Source: Acidobacteriota bacterium
Lineage (GTDB): Bacteria > Acidobacteriota > Blastocatellia > Pyrinomonadales > Pyrinomonadaceae
Direction: 5' to 3'
DNA length: 63,090 bases
Assembly: GCA_020200095.1 (NCBI GenBank)
Contig: JAIVJJ010000239.1
Location: 1-63,090 of the forward strand
Positions 62,525-63,090 of this stretch are shown in pieces. How positions within the stretch are numbered: the stretch's first letter is position 1; each line of letters opens with the position of its first letter. A model generated the notes under the pieces. It had not been told where the DNA came from. It worked only from the letters and a program-made list of their open reading frames with translations, and ran no database searches. The position numbers were made by a program, and so were the translations under genes.

Positions 62525-63090
62525 GGTTCTGTTGACATAACTATCTGAGCCAAACAATTGTGCTGGCAAACTGCACAAAACTTAAATAGTTCTTTGCCAA
62601 TTTATCAAATCTGGAAAACACTCTCCGAAAGTGTTTCAATTTCCCGATGCAGCATTCAATCAAATGACGTTCTTTGTATAAATCCGTGTCAATCAATCGT
62701 TGAATTTTGCGATTTATTCTTGACGGAATGACCGCTTCGGAGTTTCTTTTCTTTAACAGCAGAATAAATTTGTCCGAATCATAACCTTTATCGGCAATGA
62801 CGTAATCGGGAAATAAGTTTTCAATTAAGGCTTCGGCTTGCGTGATGTCGTTTCGCTCGCCACCCGTTAAAATAAAACGAATCGCATTGCCGAGCGAGTC
62901 AGTCGCCAAATGGATTTTGGTCGAATGTCCGCCGCGACTTCTGCCTAAAGATTGCTGCCCGTGTTTTTTTTCGCTCCGGCAGCACAGGCGTGTGATCGCA
63001 CAATTGTCGAATCAATCAGCAGATATTCCAAATCGCGGTCTTGGCTCATCTGCTCAAATAGTTTTTCAAAGATGCCGAGTTGCGACCAAT
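62525..63090 (-). mobile_element. IS5-family insertion sequence, cut by window end
   Basis: The element end is placed at 62525, where GGTTCTGTTGAC (62525-62536) looks like a terminal repeat flanked by TA (62523-62524). The transposase is encoded on the minus strand in two overlapping frames. The other end lies outside the window, so neither target duplication nor the second terminal repeat can be checked. Confidence 0.75.
62541..63090 (-). CDS. IS5-family DDE transposase made by -1 frameshift (partial)
   Basis: The upstream frame (63090 to TAG at 62945) reads LGIFEKLFEQMSQDRDLEYL and LIDSTIVRSHACAAGAKKN with the first catalytic Asp. The downstream frame reads HGQQSLGRSRGGHSTKIHLA then TDSLGNAIRFILTGGERND, with the second Asp in VIADKGYDSD and the Glu in LYKERHLIECCIGKL. 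The frames join at GCGAAAAAAAAC (about 62965), which contains the slippery heptamer A-AAA-AAC in the zero frame. A -1 slip gives the full enzyme. Dual-frame transposases of this sort are known in the IS427 group of IS5. Confidence 0.85.

Overview
The window looks like a chromosomal stretch of a diderm, uncultured-type bacterium, most plausibly Acidobacteriota (Blastocatellia/Pyrinomonadales). This is inferred from moderate-to-low GC, many secreted FG-GAP, Kelch and YCF48-like propeller proteins, heptose-activation genes (rfaE1/rfaE2), lipid A deacylase-like genes, TonB-like proteins and the overall gene mix. No rRNA or other decisive marker is present, so the assignment is tentative.

Layout. 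1-6.9 kb: an acidic partial gene, a Leloir galactose block (small ORF, galT, galK, a GalM-like protein) facing a GH2 glycosidase, and a YjdF-like membrane protein. 7-17.2 kb: 2-oxo acid dehydrogenase E1 beta and a damaged E1 alpha, a damaged E3 (lpdA), serA, two toxin-antitoxin-like pairs, a YCF48-like protein and a rhodanese. 17.2-19.7 kb: an accessory patch with an IS3 transposase remnant and a secreted protein containing eleven exact 11-residue repeats. 19.7-30.2 kb: a propeller-type histidine kinase with its NarL-type regulator, a damaged fumC, rfaE1/rfaE2, and FG-GAP and subtilase proteins. 30.3-31.5 kb: tRNA-His and a split tRNA-Arg(UCU). 31.4-44.7 kb: cmk, threonine aldolase, several uncharacterised families, gamma-carbonic anhydrase, two PagL-like proteins, hisS, Kelch and DinB-like proteins. 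44.9-49.5 kb: an isoprenoid (MEP) block dxr-(Uma2)-rseP-ispG. 49.5-52 kb: DUF2752 and tandem TonB-like proteins. 52.1-57.7 kb: holB, tmk, hfq, miaA and a SpoIID protein on one strand. 57.8-63.1 kb: a propeller lipoprotein, an M61 peptidase, a GNAT fragment, a HEPN-like protein and an IS5-family element cut by the window edge.

The most interesting element is a roughly 650-nt group I intron in the anticodon loop of a tRNA-Arg(UCU) gene. It carries a PD-(D/E)XK homing-endonuclease ORF related by motif to I-Ssp6803I, and the ORF stop codon lies inside the catalytic P7 strand. Exons, P1, P2, P5-like, P7, P8, P9 (GAAA loop) and the terminal G can all be traced in the sequence.

A second theme is recurrent damage. 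Six otherwise recognisable genes (E1 alpha, lpdA, fumC, rfaE1, an FG-GAP gene, a DUF5996 gene) lack an internal block of roughly 75-330 nt. Two small genes carry single-base frameshifts, one TonB-like gene has an in-frame TAG where its paralogue has Leu, and a HEPN-like gene runs out of frame into a GNAT gene. These could be assembly or read errors, or true decay; read mapping would decide. Intergenic heptamer-type repeats that often supply stop or start codons, and tiny one-helix membrane proteins overlapping their upstream genes, are further recurrent features.
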